A stretch of DNA of 64,000 nucleotides from Paenibacillus alkaliterrae (lineage in GTDB: Bacteria; Bacillota; Bacilli; Paenibacillales; Paenibacillaceae), in NCBI RefSeq assembly GCF_021532375.1, contig NZ_JAKGAP010000007.1, positions 124,001-188,000 of the forward strand. The letters run 5' to 3'. Shown in pieces: positions 50,904-59,450 of this stretch (position 1 is its first letter; every line of letters starts with the position of its first letter). A program made the translations under genes and the position numbers. The notes under the pieces were generated by a model. The model saw only the letters and a program-made list of their open reading frames with translations, did no database searches and had not been told where the DNA came from.

Positions 50904-51410
50904 ATGTTACTGCCGTTCAAAGGCATGATGCCGAAGGTTGATGAGGAAGTATACATAGCGGAAGGCGCCAAAATCATTGGCGACGTCACGATCTCGCGGC
51001 ATAGCACGGTTTGGTTTAATGCCGTGCTGCGCGGCGATCTAGCGCCGATAACGATTGGTCGAAGCTGCAATATTCAGGATGGAACAATAGGCCACGTCAA
51101 TACGAATCAACCATTGATTTTGGAAGACGAGGTTTCGGTCGGTCATGGCGCGCTCATACACGGCTGCCTGATAGGCAAAGGCACATTAATTGGAATGGGG
51201 GCAATCGTACTTAACGGCGCAGACATTGGTGAATATGCTTTAATAGGAGCCGGTTCGATTGTTACAGAGAACAAAAAAATACCACCCTATACTCTTTCTA
51301 TCGGTTCACCCGCCAAAGTCGTAAGAGAGTTGACAGAGAGCGATTTGCAGCGCATGAGAAAGACGATGGAGAGCTACGTGACGAAAGGAATAGAATATAG
51401 GATCTCTTAA
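50904..51410 (+). CDS. Gamma-carbonic anhydrase-like hexapeptide protein
   Basis: This 168-residue protein folds as a left-handed beta helix from hexapeptide repeats (IIGDVTIS, LIGKGTLIGMGAIV). The three metal-binding His of gamma carbonic anhydrases appear present (GTIGHVN, VGHGALIHG), with VLRGDLAPI before them. YrdA-type relatives are often called transferases, but the His set suggests a metal enzyme. It probably forms a trimer. AAAGGGAG lies upstream. Confidence 0.88.
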   Translation: MLLPFKGMMPKVDEEVYIAEGAKIIGDVTISRHSTVWFNAVLRGDLAPITIGRSCNIQDGTIGHVNTNQPLILEDEVSVGHGALIHGCLIGKGTLIGMGAIVLNGADIGEYALIGAGSIVTENKKIPPYTLSIGSPAKVVRELTESDLQRMRKTMESYVTKGIEYRIS

Positions 51411-51432
51411 CGCCGGTTTGGAGGTGTATCCT

Positions 51433-51615
51433 ATGGACAAAATGAAAGTATCGTATGAAGCCATGCTCGGTCTAGTTGCGGAATTCGTGCTTGACGAGGC
51501 GGTGCTGAAATTTCAAACGAATCAAATTAACACCGCAATCGATAAAGCGCTGGCTGCTGGAGACGAGGATACGTTTTACCGTCTTGCGAAACAGTTACAT
51601 GAATTAAAAAGATAG
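51433..51615 (+). CDS. IDEAL domain small protein
   Basis: This 60-residue protein consists of an IDEAL-type domain: LVAEFVLDEAVLKFQTNQINTAIDKALAAGDEDTFYRLAKQL. The domain is small, helical and found in Bacillus adaptor-like proteins such as ComK-related or YpiB. TTTGGAGGTG precedes ATG 51433. In B. subtilis a YpiB protein ending in this domain lies at the same place before ypiF-qcrABC; here only the domain remains. Confidence 0.85.
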   Translation: MDKMKVSYEAMLGLVAEFVLDEAVLKFQTNQINTAIDKALAAGDEDTFYRLAKQLHELKR

Positions 51616-51654
51616 CGTCTGCTCGAAGGTTTTTGTTGTAACCGGGCAGCGCGG

Positions 51655-51712
51655 AGCTTCCTTGTTTGAGCGGACGCAGAAGTCCGCCCAATCAATAGGA
51701 GGCTTTTTTTTG
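51655..51712 (+). terminator. Terminator after the IDEAL gene
   Basis: An extended hairpin pairs AGCTTCCT with AGGAGGCT and has an inner GCGGAC/GTCCGC stem, followed by TTTTTTTT. Confidence 0.85.
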
Positions 51713-51790
51713 TGAGATAACAATTGGCAAGAAGGTGGAATGGGGGTAACATAGAGATTGCGAAACGGGTCATTATGTTAAGGAAGCGGG

Positions 51791-52222
51791 ATGAGAAGGA
51801 TGAAGTTTAGCGAAATATCGTGCGAGCAATGGGAGGAGCTTAGTCCTTTCCTGGATACCTGCCTGTTGCCGGTAACGGGAATGACAGGGATGGTGCAGCC
51901 TTTTGAAGCAACCGCGTGGCTGGAGCGATTGCGGGACATTATGGATTTAATAGAAATTCCGTTCAAAGGCAGAGTGGTTACTTACCCGGCATGGCATTAT
52001 ATTTCTGACCATAGCGCATTTGCTGAAATGTTAAATGAATGGTGCGCATCGGTCAAAAAAGCGGGTTTTCGTTATATCATTGTCGTTACGGCAAATCAGA
52101 CTTTAAATATAACGGGTCCGGAGATTGATCTATCGCTGCGTCCGGACGAGGACGGGGGCCTTCCGCTCCAGGCTGAAGTATCGGGGGCAATTCGTGCATT
52201 ATGGAGTGGTCAAGCTACATAA
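51791..52222 (+). CDS. ypiF: DUF2487 family protein (YpiF type)
   Basis: This 143-residue soluble protein has the pattern LLPVTGMTG and VTYPAWHYI. It lies just upstream of qcrA, as ypiF does in B. subtilis. Function unknown; conserved linkage suggests a link to the cytochrome bc complex. The start could be ATG 51791 or 51800. Confidence 0.82.
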   Translation: MRRMKFSEISCEQWEELSPFLDTCLLPVTGMTGMVQPFEATAWLERLRDIMDLIEIPFKGRVVTYPAWHYISDHSAFAEMLNEWCASVKKAGFRYIIVVTANQTLNITGPEIDLSLRPDEDGGLPLQAEVSGAIRALWSGQAT

Positions 52223-52463
52223 ACTTATTGCTTTTGTCGTATAATGTTTACGAAATTTGGGGAAAACAAATGGCAGACAAGGTCAAATGTGACAAAATGA
52301 TAACAAATTATTGAACGGCTTTTTGATAACCATGCAAATATCCAGCCATATTCTTGACGCTCCCAAGCACCTAGGCTATTATAAGTTATGTCCTAGTTCG
52401 TCATGCGTTTTTGCCATGCGGCAAGACGCGAGATATGGTTGGCAAAGGGGGTTAGAACAGAAG

Positions 52464-52997
52464 ATGAGTAACCATGAACAACACGAAGCCGCGCATCGAC
52501 CGGTTCAGCGCAAGGAAATGTCCCGGCGTCAATTTTTGTCATATACGCTTGGCGGCACGACTGCATTTATGATGGGTGGCGCGGTATTGCCAATGGTCCG
52601 TTTTGCAGTGGACCCGCTCTTGGTTAAAAAGGGCGAAGGCACTTATGTAAAAGTTGTGGAAGAAAGCAAGATTACGAACGAACCGCAAGAATTCAAATTT
52701 ACGATTCATCAGATCGATGGATGGTATGTAAGCGATCCGGAGCTTTCGGCTTGGATTTCGAAAGACGCGAACAACACGATATTCGCGCTCTCGCCTGTAT
52801 GCAAGCATTTAGGCTGTACGATAGGCTGGAACGTGAAGGGCCTGAACGAGTATGACTGTCCTTGTCACGATGCCCGTTACACGAAAGACGGTAAGAACAT
52901 TACCGTTGCACCAACCCCGCTGGATGAGTATGAAGTGAAGCTTGAGAATGGATTCGTGTACTTGGGTCCTGTAAAGCCGAATACGAGAACGAAATAA
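52464..52997 (+). CDS. qcrA: Menaquinol:cytochrome c reductase Rieske iron-sulfur subunit
   Basis: This 177-residue protein has a twin-arginine membrane signal (SRRQFLSYTLGG) and a Rieske domain whose 2Fe-2S ligands are in CKHLGC and CPCHDA. It passes electrons from menaquinol toward cytochrome c on the outer face. The AAAGGGGG site is about 12 nt before ATG 52464; the longer frame from 52311 is rejected. First gene of qcrABC. Confidence 0.95.
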   Translation: MSNHEQHEAAHRPVQRKEMSRRQFLSYTLGGTTAFMMGGAVLPMVRFAVDPLLVKKGEGTYVKVVEESKITNEPQEFKFTIHQIDGWYVSDPELSAWISKDANNTIFALSPVCKHLGCTIGWNVKGLNEYDCPCHDARYTKDGKNITVAPTPLDEYEVKLENGFVYLGPVKPNTRTK

Positions 52998-53013
52998 GGA
53001 GGGCGTATTGCAG

Positions 53014-53685
53014 ATGTTTAAAAGTGTATACAACTGGATTGACGAACGTCTTGACATTACGCCGCTTTGGAGAGATGTGGCTGACCACGAGGTGCCAGAG
53101 CACGTTAACCCGGCTCATCATTTCTCTGCGTTCGTATATTGTTTCGGCGGCTTGACGTTTTTCATTACCGTCATCCAAATTTTGTCCGGAATGTTCCTTA
53201 CGATGTACTACGTTCCAGACATCATTAATGCTTATGCAAGCGTTGACTACTTGCAGCACAAGGTTGCATTCGGACAAATCGTTCGAGGCATGCATCACTT
53301 TGGGGCAAGCCTTGTTATCGTTATGATGTTCCTACATACCCTGCGAGTATTCTTCACTGGCTCTTACAAAGCGCCTCGAGAAATGAACTGGGTAGTCGGA
53401 ATGCTCATTTTCTTCATTATGTTAGGCCTGGGATTCACCGGCTATCTATTGCCATGGGATAACAAAGCTTACTATGCAACTAAAGTAGGTGTTGAAATCG
53501 CTGCATCCGTGCCCGTACTGGGACCTTATATCGCTGACTTCCTATATGGGGGCGATATCGTAGGTGCACAAACGCTCACTCGTTTCTTTGCGATCCATGT
53601 ATTTTTCCTGCCTGGCGCATTGATTGCGATGCTTGCGGCGCACTTTATTATGATTCGGAAGCAAGGCATTTCAGGACCACTTTAA
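53014..53685 (+). CDS. qcrB: Menaquinol:cytochrome c reductase cytochrome b subunit
   Basis: This 223-residue, four-helix cytochrome b6-type subunit has heme-ligand His pairs in ARxH-like contexts (GMHHFGASLVIVMMFLHTLRVF; FAIHVFFLPG) and LPWDNKAYYATKVG. AAGGAGGG lies 10 nt before ATG 53014; the TTG at 53008 is less likely. It is the quinol-oxidising membrane core with QcrC, as in cytochrome b6f-like split complexes of Gram-positives. Confidence 0.95.
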   Translation: MFKSVYNWIDERLDITPLWRDVADHEVPEHVNPAHHFSAFVYCFGGLTFFITVIQILSGMFLTMYYVPDIINAYASVDYLQHKVAFGQIVRGMHHFGASLVIVMMFLHTLRVFFTGSYKAPREMNWVVGMLIFFIMLGLGFTGYLLPWDNKAYYATKVGVEIAASVPVLGPYIADFLYGGDIVGAQTLTRFFAIHVFFLPGALIAMLAAHFIMIRKQGISGPL

Positions 53686-53703
53686 GCGAAGGAGGGCTTA
53701 CTT

Positions 53704-54573
53704 ATGGCGCATGGTCATAATTCGAACGAGAAGGTTGTCTTTGTCGGCGACTCGCGTGTAAAGAAAAGCAACCATCCTAACATTCCGCCAGACTATACGT
53801 CCTTTCCGGGCAAATCGGAAGCGTTTATCCCGAACTTCCTGTTAAAGGAATGGATGGTTGGCTGTGTAGTTTTGGTTGGTTTTCTAGTATGGGTTATTGC
53901 AGAGCCGGCACCGCTTGGCTATCCCGCAGATCCGACTAATGCTGCTTTCATACCGATGCCAGACTGGTATTTCTTGTTCCTATATCAATTTTTGAAATAT
54001 CCATACGTATCGCAGGATTATATATTGCTCGGTACGCTTGGCGTCCCAGGTGTCATGTTCGGCGCTTTGATGCTCGCTCCATTCCTGGACACAGGAAAGG
54101 AACGCCGCTTCTACCGTCGTCCGATCGCATCTTCTCTAATGATTCTATCGCTAGTGGCATGCGTATACTTGACCGTCGTGTCTTGGGATCATTACCAGCA
54201 TATGCTGGAGGTTAACGGACAAGTGCCGGAGCATCATGAACGTGCAGACAAAGCTCGCGAAGCTGCATTGGCTGGTGAAGAACGTCCTAACTACATGGAG
54301 CCGGAAGTTGAAGCCTCGCTTGTTGATGCAAACGATCCGGCAATGGATATTGCCAAGCAAGCGCAATGCATCGGTTGTCACGCGGCTGATTTGAAGGGTC
54401 AAGGAAGTATTCCGGGACTCGCAGGCGTTGGTGATCTTCTGACGAAGGAAGAAATCGCAGACGTTATTACGAACGGTCGCGGCGGTATGCCGGCTCAAGC
54501 AGACAAACTTAATGCGGAAGAGATCGATCAGCTGGCTACCTGGTTATCCAAGCAGAAAGTTGCTGCAGAATAA
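53704..54573 (+). CDS. qcrC: Menaquinol:cytochrome c reductase cytochrome b/c subunit
   Basis: This 289-residue protein fuses a subunit IV-like membrane part (three helices, PDWYFLFLYQFLKYP) to a C-terminal cytochrome c domain with heme motif CIGCH (about residue 223) and axial Met in GGMPA. Covalent heme attachment needs the ResBC system encoded at the window start. The b/c fusion is typical of Bacillus-type bc complexes. A terminator follows. Confidence 0.95.
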   Translation: MAHGHNSNEKVVFVGDSRVKKSNHPNIPPDYTSFPGKSEAFIPNFLLKEWMVGCVVLVGFLVWVIAEPAPLGYPADPTNAAFIPMPDWYFLFLYQFLKYPYVSQDYILLGTLGVPGVMFGALMLAPFLDTGKERRFYRRPIASSLMILSLVACVYLTVVSWDHYQHMLEVNGQVPEHHERADKAREAALAGEERPNYMEPEVEASLVDANDPAMDIAKQAQCIGCHAADLKGQGSIPGLAGVGDLLTKEEIADVITNGRGGMPAQADKLNAEEIDQLATWLSKQKVAAE

Positions 54574-54586
54574 ATGTATGCCAAAT

Positions 54587-54622
54587 AAAAACCTGATCGT
54601 ATTTATACGGTCAGGTTTTTTT
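54587..54622 (+). terminator. Terminator after qcrC
   Basis: AAAACCTGA-t-CGTAT pairs with ATACG-g-TCAGGTTTT, followed by further T. Confidence 0.9.
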
Positions 54623-54650
54623 GAATCGTACACCGGAGGTGGAATGGTGA

Positions 54651-55286
54651 ATGAAGCTCTCTTTTTTTTGGAGCCGTGAATTTTTGCTTAACCGTTCTTT
54701 TTTATGGCTGCTGTTCCTCGTTAATCTTGCGGGGACGATATACGGATACATATGGTATGAATATCAACTAATCGACACGTACAATACCCATCCGTTATGG
54801 AGAATCGTGTTCGTTCCGGATTCACCGACAGCGAGTTTGTTTTTTACCCTGGCCCTGCTCTATTTATTGTTTCCGCCCCACAGGCCTAGCAGGCTCGTCT
54901 CAATTGGCAGGAGCATCCTTGAAGCGTTAGCTGTCGTTTGTTCGGTTAAATACGGCTTATGGGCCGTGGCGATGATTGCAGCGGGCGCGTGGCAGGGTGC
55001 CGACTTGAATTGGAAGCATTATATGCTCGTAACCTCTCATTTAGGGATGGCCTTCGAGGCCTTGCTGTTTTTCCGATTTATGAAAGCGGGAGCGGCGGCA
55101 TTAATTGTCGCGACCGGCTGGTTATTTCTGAATGATACAGTCGACTACACGTTTGGTGTATTCCCGACGCTAGCCGACGAGCTTGACGATGATTTGTCGG
55201 CTGTAAGAGCGTTCACGTATGGGCTTTCTATATTTAGTTTGGCGGCAGCTCTTCATGTATGGTGGTGGCATAGAAAAAAGGTATAA
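54651..55286 (+). CDS. ypjA: DUF1405 membrane protein (YpjA type)
   Basis: This 211-residue polytopic protein has about six helices and FLWLLFLVNLAGTIYGYIWY near its start. Name and position after qcrC follow B. subtilis ypjA. GGAGGTGG precedes ATG 54651. It is followed directly by the ypjB leader hairpin, so read-through into ypjB is likely. Function unknown. Confidence 0.85.
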   Translation: MKLSFFWSREFLLNRSFLWLLFLVNLAGTIYGYIWYEYQLIDTYNTHPLWRIVFVPDSPTASLFFTLALLYLLFPPHRPSRLVSIGRSILEALAVVCSVKYGLWAVAMIAAGAWQGADLNWKHYMLVTSHLGMAFEALLFFRFMKAGAAALIVATGWLFLNDTVDYTFGVFPTLADELDDDLSAVRAFTYGLSIFSLAAALHVWWWHRKKV

Positions 55287-55309
55287 CATGGGACATCCCC
55301 TCATAGATT
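55281..55309 (+). promoter_or_regulatory. Candidate sigma-E promoter of ypjB, inside the hairpin
   Basis: gTATAAC and CATAGATT are separated by 14 nt, matching the sigma-E core positions (ATA / CATAnAnT). The -10 lies in the 5' arm and loop of the ypjB hairpin. RNA would start near 55316, leaving out the 5' arm. Confidence 0.5.
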
Positions 55310-55328
55310 GGTCTATGGGGGGATGTCC
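55291..55328 (+). promoter_or_regulatory. 17-bp hairpin burying the ypjB ribosome site
   Basis: GGACATCCCC-t-CATAGA (55291-55307) pairs along its full length with TCTATG-g-GGGGATGTCC (55312-55328), one G-U, loop of 4. The 3' arm holds the only Shine-Dalgarno sequence (GGGGGGAT), and ATG 55329 follows immediately. Confidence 0.85.
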
Positions 55329-56198
55329 ATGAAGGTACGATTTATTATTCCATTCATCATATGTATCGTCATGATGATCGGTTCGGCAGGCGCTGTCTGG
55401 GGGAACGCTTCTTTATTAAGTCAATATTCACCCGTACTCTCATCTGGTCCATATAAACAGTTGACTCGAATGGATGAATTAGCAAGCTCTTTATATCAAG
55501 CTGCATATACGAATAATCGCCAAGCCGGTTATGTTCAGGTCCAGCAGCTGCAGCGTATATTAGAAGGAGAACTCAAATATTCGGCAGGTATGCCCGAAGG
55601 CTGGCGAGTAATGGAGCAGGATGCCCGTTTCATCGAACAAACGCTTATAAGCGGAGCGACGACTGCCGATTGGCTAATGGAGGCTGCGCGCTTAAGGCTT
55701 GCGACGGATGCACTCGTACGTCCCGAGCATGCGTTGTGGCTCCAGTACGAGAATATAATGCTGGACGATCTCTCGCGCGTCGAGAAGGCCTGGAAACGCC
55801 AAACAGGGGACGGGGCTATAGCGGCCAGAGCCGCGATGAACAGCCTCCAGAAGCATGCGGAACGTATAGAGCCTTCTATTGCAATGATGTATGGCATCAT
55901 GCATGGATCGGAATTGATGGAACGAATTCGTTATACGAATCAGCTGTTAGAATCAAAATCCTTGAGCGCGTTGAACGCGGATATGGTTACCCATTCATTG
56001 AAGTCCTTGAAGGAAGCGATTACCCGCGTATATGATCAGGGTGGACGGGCTGACGTGCTGCCGGCAGTCGCTCCGTTAGGCGCGGCGAACCCGCTGAGTT
56101 GGACTCTCTTTTTAGGCGCAATCATTTCTGCGGTGCTTACTTATTCCGGCTGGAGGAAATATAAGACGAATCCTTTTGGCGTCAAGCCCTTATCATAG
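55329..56198 (+). CDS. ypjB: Sporulation protein YpjB
   Basis: This 289-residue protein has an N-terminal signal/anchor segment (about 6-28), a helical outside domain and a C-terminal membrane helix (about 260-278), matching the YpjB family. From memory, B. subtilis ypjB is in the sigma-E regulon. ATG 55329 sits right after a 17-bp hairpin that contains the ribosome site, with a sigma-E-like promoter within the hairpin. It ends 2 bp before the convergent yitT-type gene. Confidence 0.85.
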   Translation: MKVRFIIPFIICIVMMIGSAGAVWGNASLLSQYSPVLSSGPYKQLTRMDELASSLYQAAYTNNRQAGYVQVQQLQRILEGELKYSAGMPEGWRVMEQDARFIEQTLISGATTADWLMEAARLRLATDALVRPEHALWLQYENIMLDDLSRVEKAWKRQTGDGAIAARAAMNSLQKHAERIEPSIAMMYGIMHGSELMERIRYTNQLLESKSLSALNADMVTHSLKSLKEAITRVYDQGGRADVLPAVAPLGAANPLSWTLFLGAIISAVLTYSGWRKYKTNPFGVKPLS

Positions 56199-56200
56199 CG

Positions 56201-57064
56201 TCATTCTTCCTTGAAGCCTTCGCCCAGCACATCATGCACTTCATTAATAACGATAAAAGCCCGCGGGTCGATAATGCGAACAATCGTTTTCAGACGGCGA
56301 ATTTCTTGCCGGTGAACGACGCAGTAGACGACCTCTTTTTGTTGACCGGAAAATGCGCCTTTGGCAGGAATAAGGGTAACACCGCGGTCAAGCTCGATTG
56401 TAATTTTCTTAGATAGGGCTTCTCCTTTATCGGTAATGATCGAGAATGCTTTTGCTGCGTATGCGCCATCTTGAATGAAATCAATTATTTTGGAAGCGAT
56501 GAATACCGTGACCAGTGTATAGAGTACCTTTTCAATGGAAATGTAGAATAACGAAATGCCAATAATGACCGCATCCAGCGTCAATATAATTTGTCCCATG
56601 CTAATACCCTTGGACCTGGTGACGATTCGTGCGACGATGTCGACTCCTCCCGTCGTTCCCCCGAAACGGAATACGATGCCAAGTCCGGTACCAAGCGTTA
56701 CACCAGCATATAAGGCGGCTAGCATATAATCATTCGAGCTTTGAAAGGGGATGAGCATGCTGCGATCAATTAATCGTTCCATAAGCGCCAAAAAACCTGA
56801 TAAGGAAATGATCCCGATCAGCGTATATACCATTTGGCCGCGTCCAAGCGCCTTCCAGCCCAAGAAAAACAAAGGAATATTAAGAAGTAAGGTAGAAAGG
56901 GAGAGGGGCCAGCCTGCCGCATAGTTGAGCAGTACCGCAATGCCCGTCACGCCTCCTTCCATGAGCTGGTTCGGGAGCACGAAGTAATGCAGTCCGAATG
57001 CATAGATGGCAGTGCCGATTAGAATGGGAATGATCATTCGCATTTGTTTTAGCGTTTTGGACAT
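56201..57064 (-). CDS. ypjC: YitT family membrane protein (DUF2179, YpjC type)
   Basis: This 287-residue protein has about five N-terminal membrane helices (FGLHYFVLPNQLMEGGVTGIAVLL, FRFGGTTGGVDIVARI) and a C-terminal soluble DUF2179 domain (AFSIITDKGEALSKKI, FIVINEVHDVLGEGF). Location between ypjB and ypjD matches B. subtilis ypjC, including the reversed strand. AGGAGCGC precedes the ATG. Transport role suspected in the family, not shown. Confidence 0.92.
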   Translation of the reverse strand: MSKTLKQMRMIIPILIGTAIYAFGLHYFVLPNQLMEGGVTGIAVLLNYAAGWPLSLSTLLLNIPLFFLGWKALGRGQMVYTLIGIISLSGFLALMERLIDRSMLIPFQSSNDYMLAALYAGVTLGTGLGIVFRFGGTTGGVDIVARIVTRSKGISMGQIILTLDAVIIGISLFYISIEKVLYTLVTVFIASKIIDFIQDGAYAAKAFSIITDKGEALSKKITIELDRGVTLIPAKGAFSGQQKEVVYCVVHRQEIRRLKTIVRIIDPRAFIVINEVHDVLGEGFKEE

Positions 57065-57182
57065 CGGTCAGCGCTCCTTTATGTTTTTAGTAGCACTTCA
57101 AGCCTAATCATCATACTGGATAGCTAATAAGTATTTTATGGATTCACCTTTAGTATGGCTCAATTCCCCCTTTCGAAAAACA

Positions 57183-57212
57183 TTGATTTTAAATAGGCGA
57201 ATACGTTAACAT
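57183..57212 (+). promoter_or_regulatory. Candidate promoter of the ypjD-dapB operon
   Basis: TTGATT and TAACAT are separated by 18 nt, 38 bp before ypjD. Confidence 0.4.
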
Positions 57213-57249
57213 AAGAATGTGTAGCTATCGGCAGAAAGGAAGCTAATCG

Positions 57250-57585
57250 ATGTCGGAAAAATCGTTGTCGGAAATTCAGCGAGAAGTGGACGAATACATT
57301 TCTCAATTTAAAGAAGGCTATTTCAGCCCGTTAGCGTTAATGGCAAGAATGTCAGAGGAAGTTGGCGAGCTTGCCAGGGAAGTGAACCACTATTACGGTG
57401 AGAAGCCCAAGAAGGCCGATGAAGCGGAAAACACGGTCGAAATGGAGCTGGGCGATATTTTATTTATTCTATCTTGCTTTGCGAATTCGCTCAACATTGA
57501 TTTGGCGGAAGCACATAATAAAGTCATGCACAAGTTCGCTACACGCGATGCGAATCGGTGGACGAAGAAAATGACCGAACTGTAA
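57250..57585 (+). CDS. ypjD: MazG-like nucleotide pyrophosphohydrolase
   Basis: This 111-residue protein has the MazG metal-binding pattern EEVGELAREV and ELGDILFILS. Relatives hydrolyse NTPs or dNTPs to the monophosphate; the exact substrate is unknown. AAAGGAAG precedes the ATG. It opens the ypjD-TPR-dapB-mgsA-bshB1-bshA-cca-birA row, as in B. subtilis apart from the TPR gene. Confidence 0.9.
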   Translation: MSEKSLSEIQREVDEYISQFKEGYFSPLALMARMSEEVGELAREVNHYYGEKPKKADEAENTVEMELGDILFILSCFANSLNIDLAEAHNKVMHKFATRDANRWTKKMTEL

Positions 57586-57639
57586 ACAAGCTCCCTACAT
57601 ATGCTGTACCATCAACCTGTGTACAAGGAGGATGGGCGG

Positions 57640-58185
57640 ATGGATGGAGAGAGCTGCATCAAAAAAGCGTATGAATTCATCTTTAACAGTGATTTTGAGC
57701 AAGCGATATATTGGTTTGAGCAAGCGATTGCCGCGGAGCCGGAAAATGCATCTTATTATCATAAATGTGCCGTATCCTGCGCAAGAAGCGGCAAGTGGAC
57801 GAAAGCGAAGCAGTATGCCGAGTCGGCGCTAAGGCTGGATCCCGAGCAAAAAGAATATCAATATCATATGCAAACCGTCGAAGCAAGTCTGTTGCTCTCC
57901 GAAGCGGATTTATTGCTTGCTTCAGTTCCGCCTCGATTGAGCGAAGCGGCTGAGCTTTTGAAACGCGTCGTTGTATTGGATCCGCTAAGCTTTGACGCAT
58001 TTTATACGCTTGGAGTAATTTATGCATCGCTGAATCAACTGGAAGAGGCGGTAGTGAATGCGAGGGAAGCGGTGCGGCTTGATCCAAGTCATTCAGCGGC
58101 CCGCAGGTTATTCGCAGATGTCAATCGAAAGCGGCGCATGCTGCGCGACCGCATAAAAGCACGTAAAAGAAAAAGGATCAGGTGA
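57640..58185 (+). CDS. Tetratricopeptide repeat protein
   Basis: This 181-residue protein has at least three TPR-like helix pairs (AIYWFEQAIAAEPENA, AKQYAESALRLDPEQ, AVVNAREAVRLDPSH) and a very basic tail ending in KARKRKRIR. ATG 57640 lies 8 nt after AAGGAGG; the longer frame from 57601 is rejected. It is probably a protein-binding scaffold. In B. subtilis no such gene lies between ypjD and dapB. Partner unknown. Confidence 0.82.
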   Translation: MDGESCIKKAYEFIFNSDFEQAIYWFEQAIAAEPENASYYHKCAVSCARSGKWTKAKQYAESALRLDPEQKEYQYHMQTVEASLLLSEADLLLASVPPRLSEAAELLKRVVVLDPLSFDAFYTLGVIYASLNQLEEAVVNAREAVRLDPSHSAARRLFADVNRKRRMLRDRIKARKRKRIR

Positions 58186-58190
58186 TTAGC

Positions 58191-58997
58191 ATGACGACAC
58201 AAAAAATAAAAGTAGCAGTAGCGGGAGCAAGCGGAAGAATGGGGCGGGAGGTTGTGAAAATGGTGCTGGAGGACGAGGCGCTCCAATTGGTCGCTGCCGC
58301 TGCTCCTTCAGCAGGTCCTGTTGATGCGGGCATCTTTGCTGGAAAAGCGAATACGGGGGTAATCGTAAGCTCATCACTCGAAGAAGCTTTAAACGGATCG
58401 GGCGCGGATGTTTTAGTTGATTTCACAGTGCCTCAAGCCGCATACAGCAATACGAAAACAGCGATTGAATACGGAGTTCGTCCTATTATCGGGACAACCG
58501 GCTTTACGCCTGAACAAATTGAGGAATTGGACGAGCTTTGCCAAGAGAAAGGAATCGGCGGCTTGATCGCTCCTAACTTCTCGATCGGAGCGATACTGAT
58601 GATGAAATTCGCGGCAGAAGCTTCAAAATATATGCCGCATGTGGAAATCATAGAATATCACGGAGACCAGAAGCTGGATGCGCCTTCAGGCACGTCAATC
58701 AAAACGGCCGAGCTTATTTCCCAAGCGCGGCAAGAGCTCCGTCAAGGCAATCCGAATGAGGAAGAAGTGATTGAAGGCGCAAGAGGCGGCTATTACAACG
58801 GATTCCGCATACATAGCGTTAGACTTCCAGGCGTGTTCGCGCAACAGGAGGTCGTATTCGGCGGTTATGGGCAGACGCTCAAAATCCGTCATGACTCCTA
58901 CGATCGCGCCGGTTATATGCCGGGCGTTAATGTTGCCGTAAAAAAGGTTATGACTTACAACGGTTTAATATACGGCTTTGAACATATTATGGATTAG
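58191..58997 (+). CDS. dapB: 4-hydroxy-tetrahydrodipicolinate reductase
   Basis: This 268-residue enzyme of lysine and diaminopimelate synthesis has the Rossmann start KVAVAGASGRMGREV, PIIGTTGF, EIIEYHGDQKLDAPSGTS (catalytic His) and an end VMTYNGLIYGFEHIMD. ATG 58191 gives the usual length; GTG 58182 overlaps the TPR stop. Its product feeds peptidoglycan and spore dipicolinate. Confidence 0.96.
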   Translation: MTTQKIKVAVAGASGRMGREVVKMVLEDEALQLVAAAAPSAGPVDAGIFAGKANTGVIVSSSLEEALNGSGADVLVDFTVPQAAYSNTKTAIEYGVRPIIGTTGFTPEQIEELDELCQEKGIGGLIAPNFSIGAILMMKFAAEASKYMPHVEIIEYHGDQKLDAPSGTSIKTAELISQARQELRQGNPNEEEVIEGARGGYYNGFRIHSVRLPGVFAQQEVVFGGYGQTLKIRHDSYDRAGYMPGVNVAVKKVMTYNGLIYGFEHIMD

Positions 58998-59027
58998 TTT
59001 CATTTGGCAGCGGGAGAGGGGAACGGT

Positions 59028-59450
59028 ATGTTAAACATTGCATTTATCGCACATGATCGCAAGAAAGAGGAAATCGTAAATTTTGTTATCGCCTATGAGA
59101 ATGTATTTGTTCCTCATCGCTTGTATTCGACCGGTACGACCGGTACTCGCATTATGGAGCAAACCGGCTTATCCATTCATCGCTTTATGTCAGGTCCGCT
59201 CGGCGGGGATCAGCAAATTGGCGCATTGGTTGCCCAGAATGAGATGGACCTCATTATTTTCCTGCGGGATCCATTGATGGCGCAGCCGCACGAACCGGAT
59301 ATCATTGCATTGCTCCGTTTATGCGATGTGCAGGGGATTCCGGTTGCGACTAACGTTGCTACTGCAGAATTGCTTGTTAAAGCGCTTGAGCGTGGCGATT
59401 TTGCATGGCGCGAGCTTGTTCATAAATATAAACCAGGTATAGAAGAATGA
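59028..59450 (+). CDS. mgsA: Methylglyoxal synthase
   Basis: This 140-residue enzyme converts dihydroxyacetone phosphate to methylglyoxal. Active-site strings are [29 protein letters not shown] and [20 protein letters not shown] precedes ATG 59028. It overlaps bshB1 by 4 bp; bacillithiol, made by the next two genes, helps remove methylglyoxal, which makes the coupling sensible. Confidence 0.96.
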   Translation: MLNIAFIAHDRKKEEIVNFVIAYENVFVPHRLYSTGTTGTRIMEQTGLSIHRFMSGPLGGDQQIGALVAQNEMDLIIFLRDPLMAQPHEPDIIALLRLCDVQGIPVATNVATAELLVKALERGDFAWRELVHKYKPGIEE

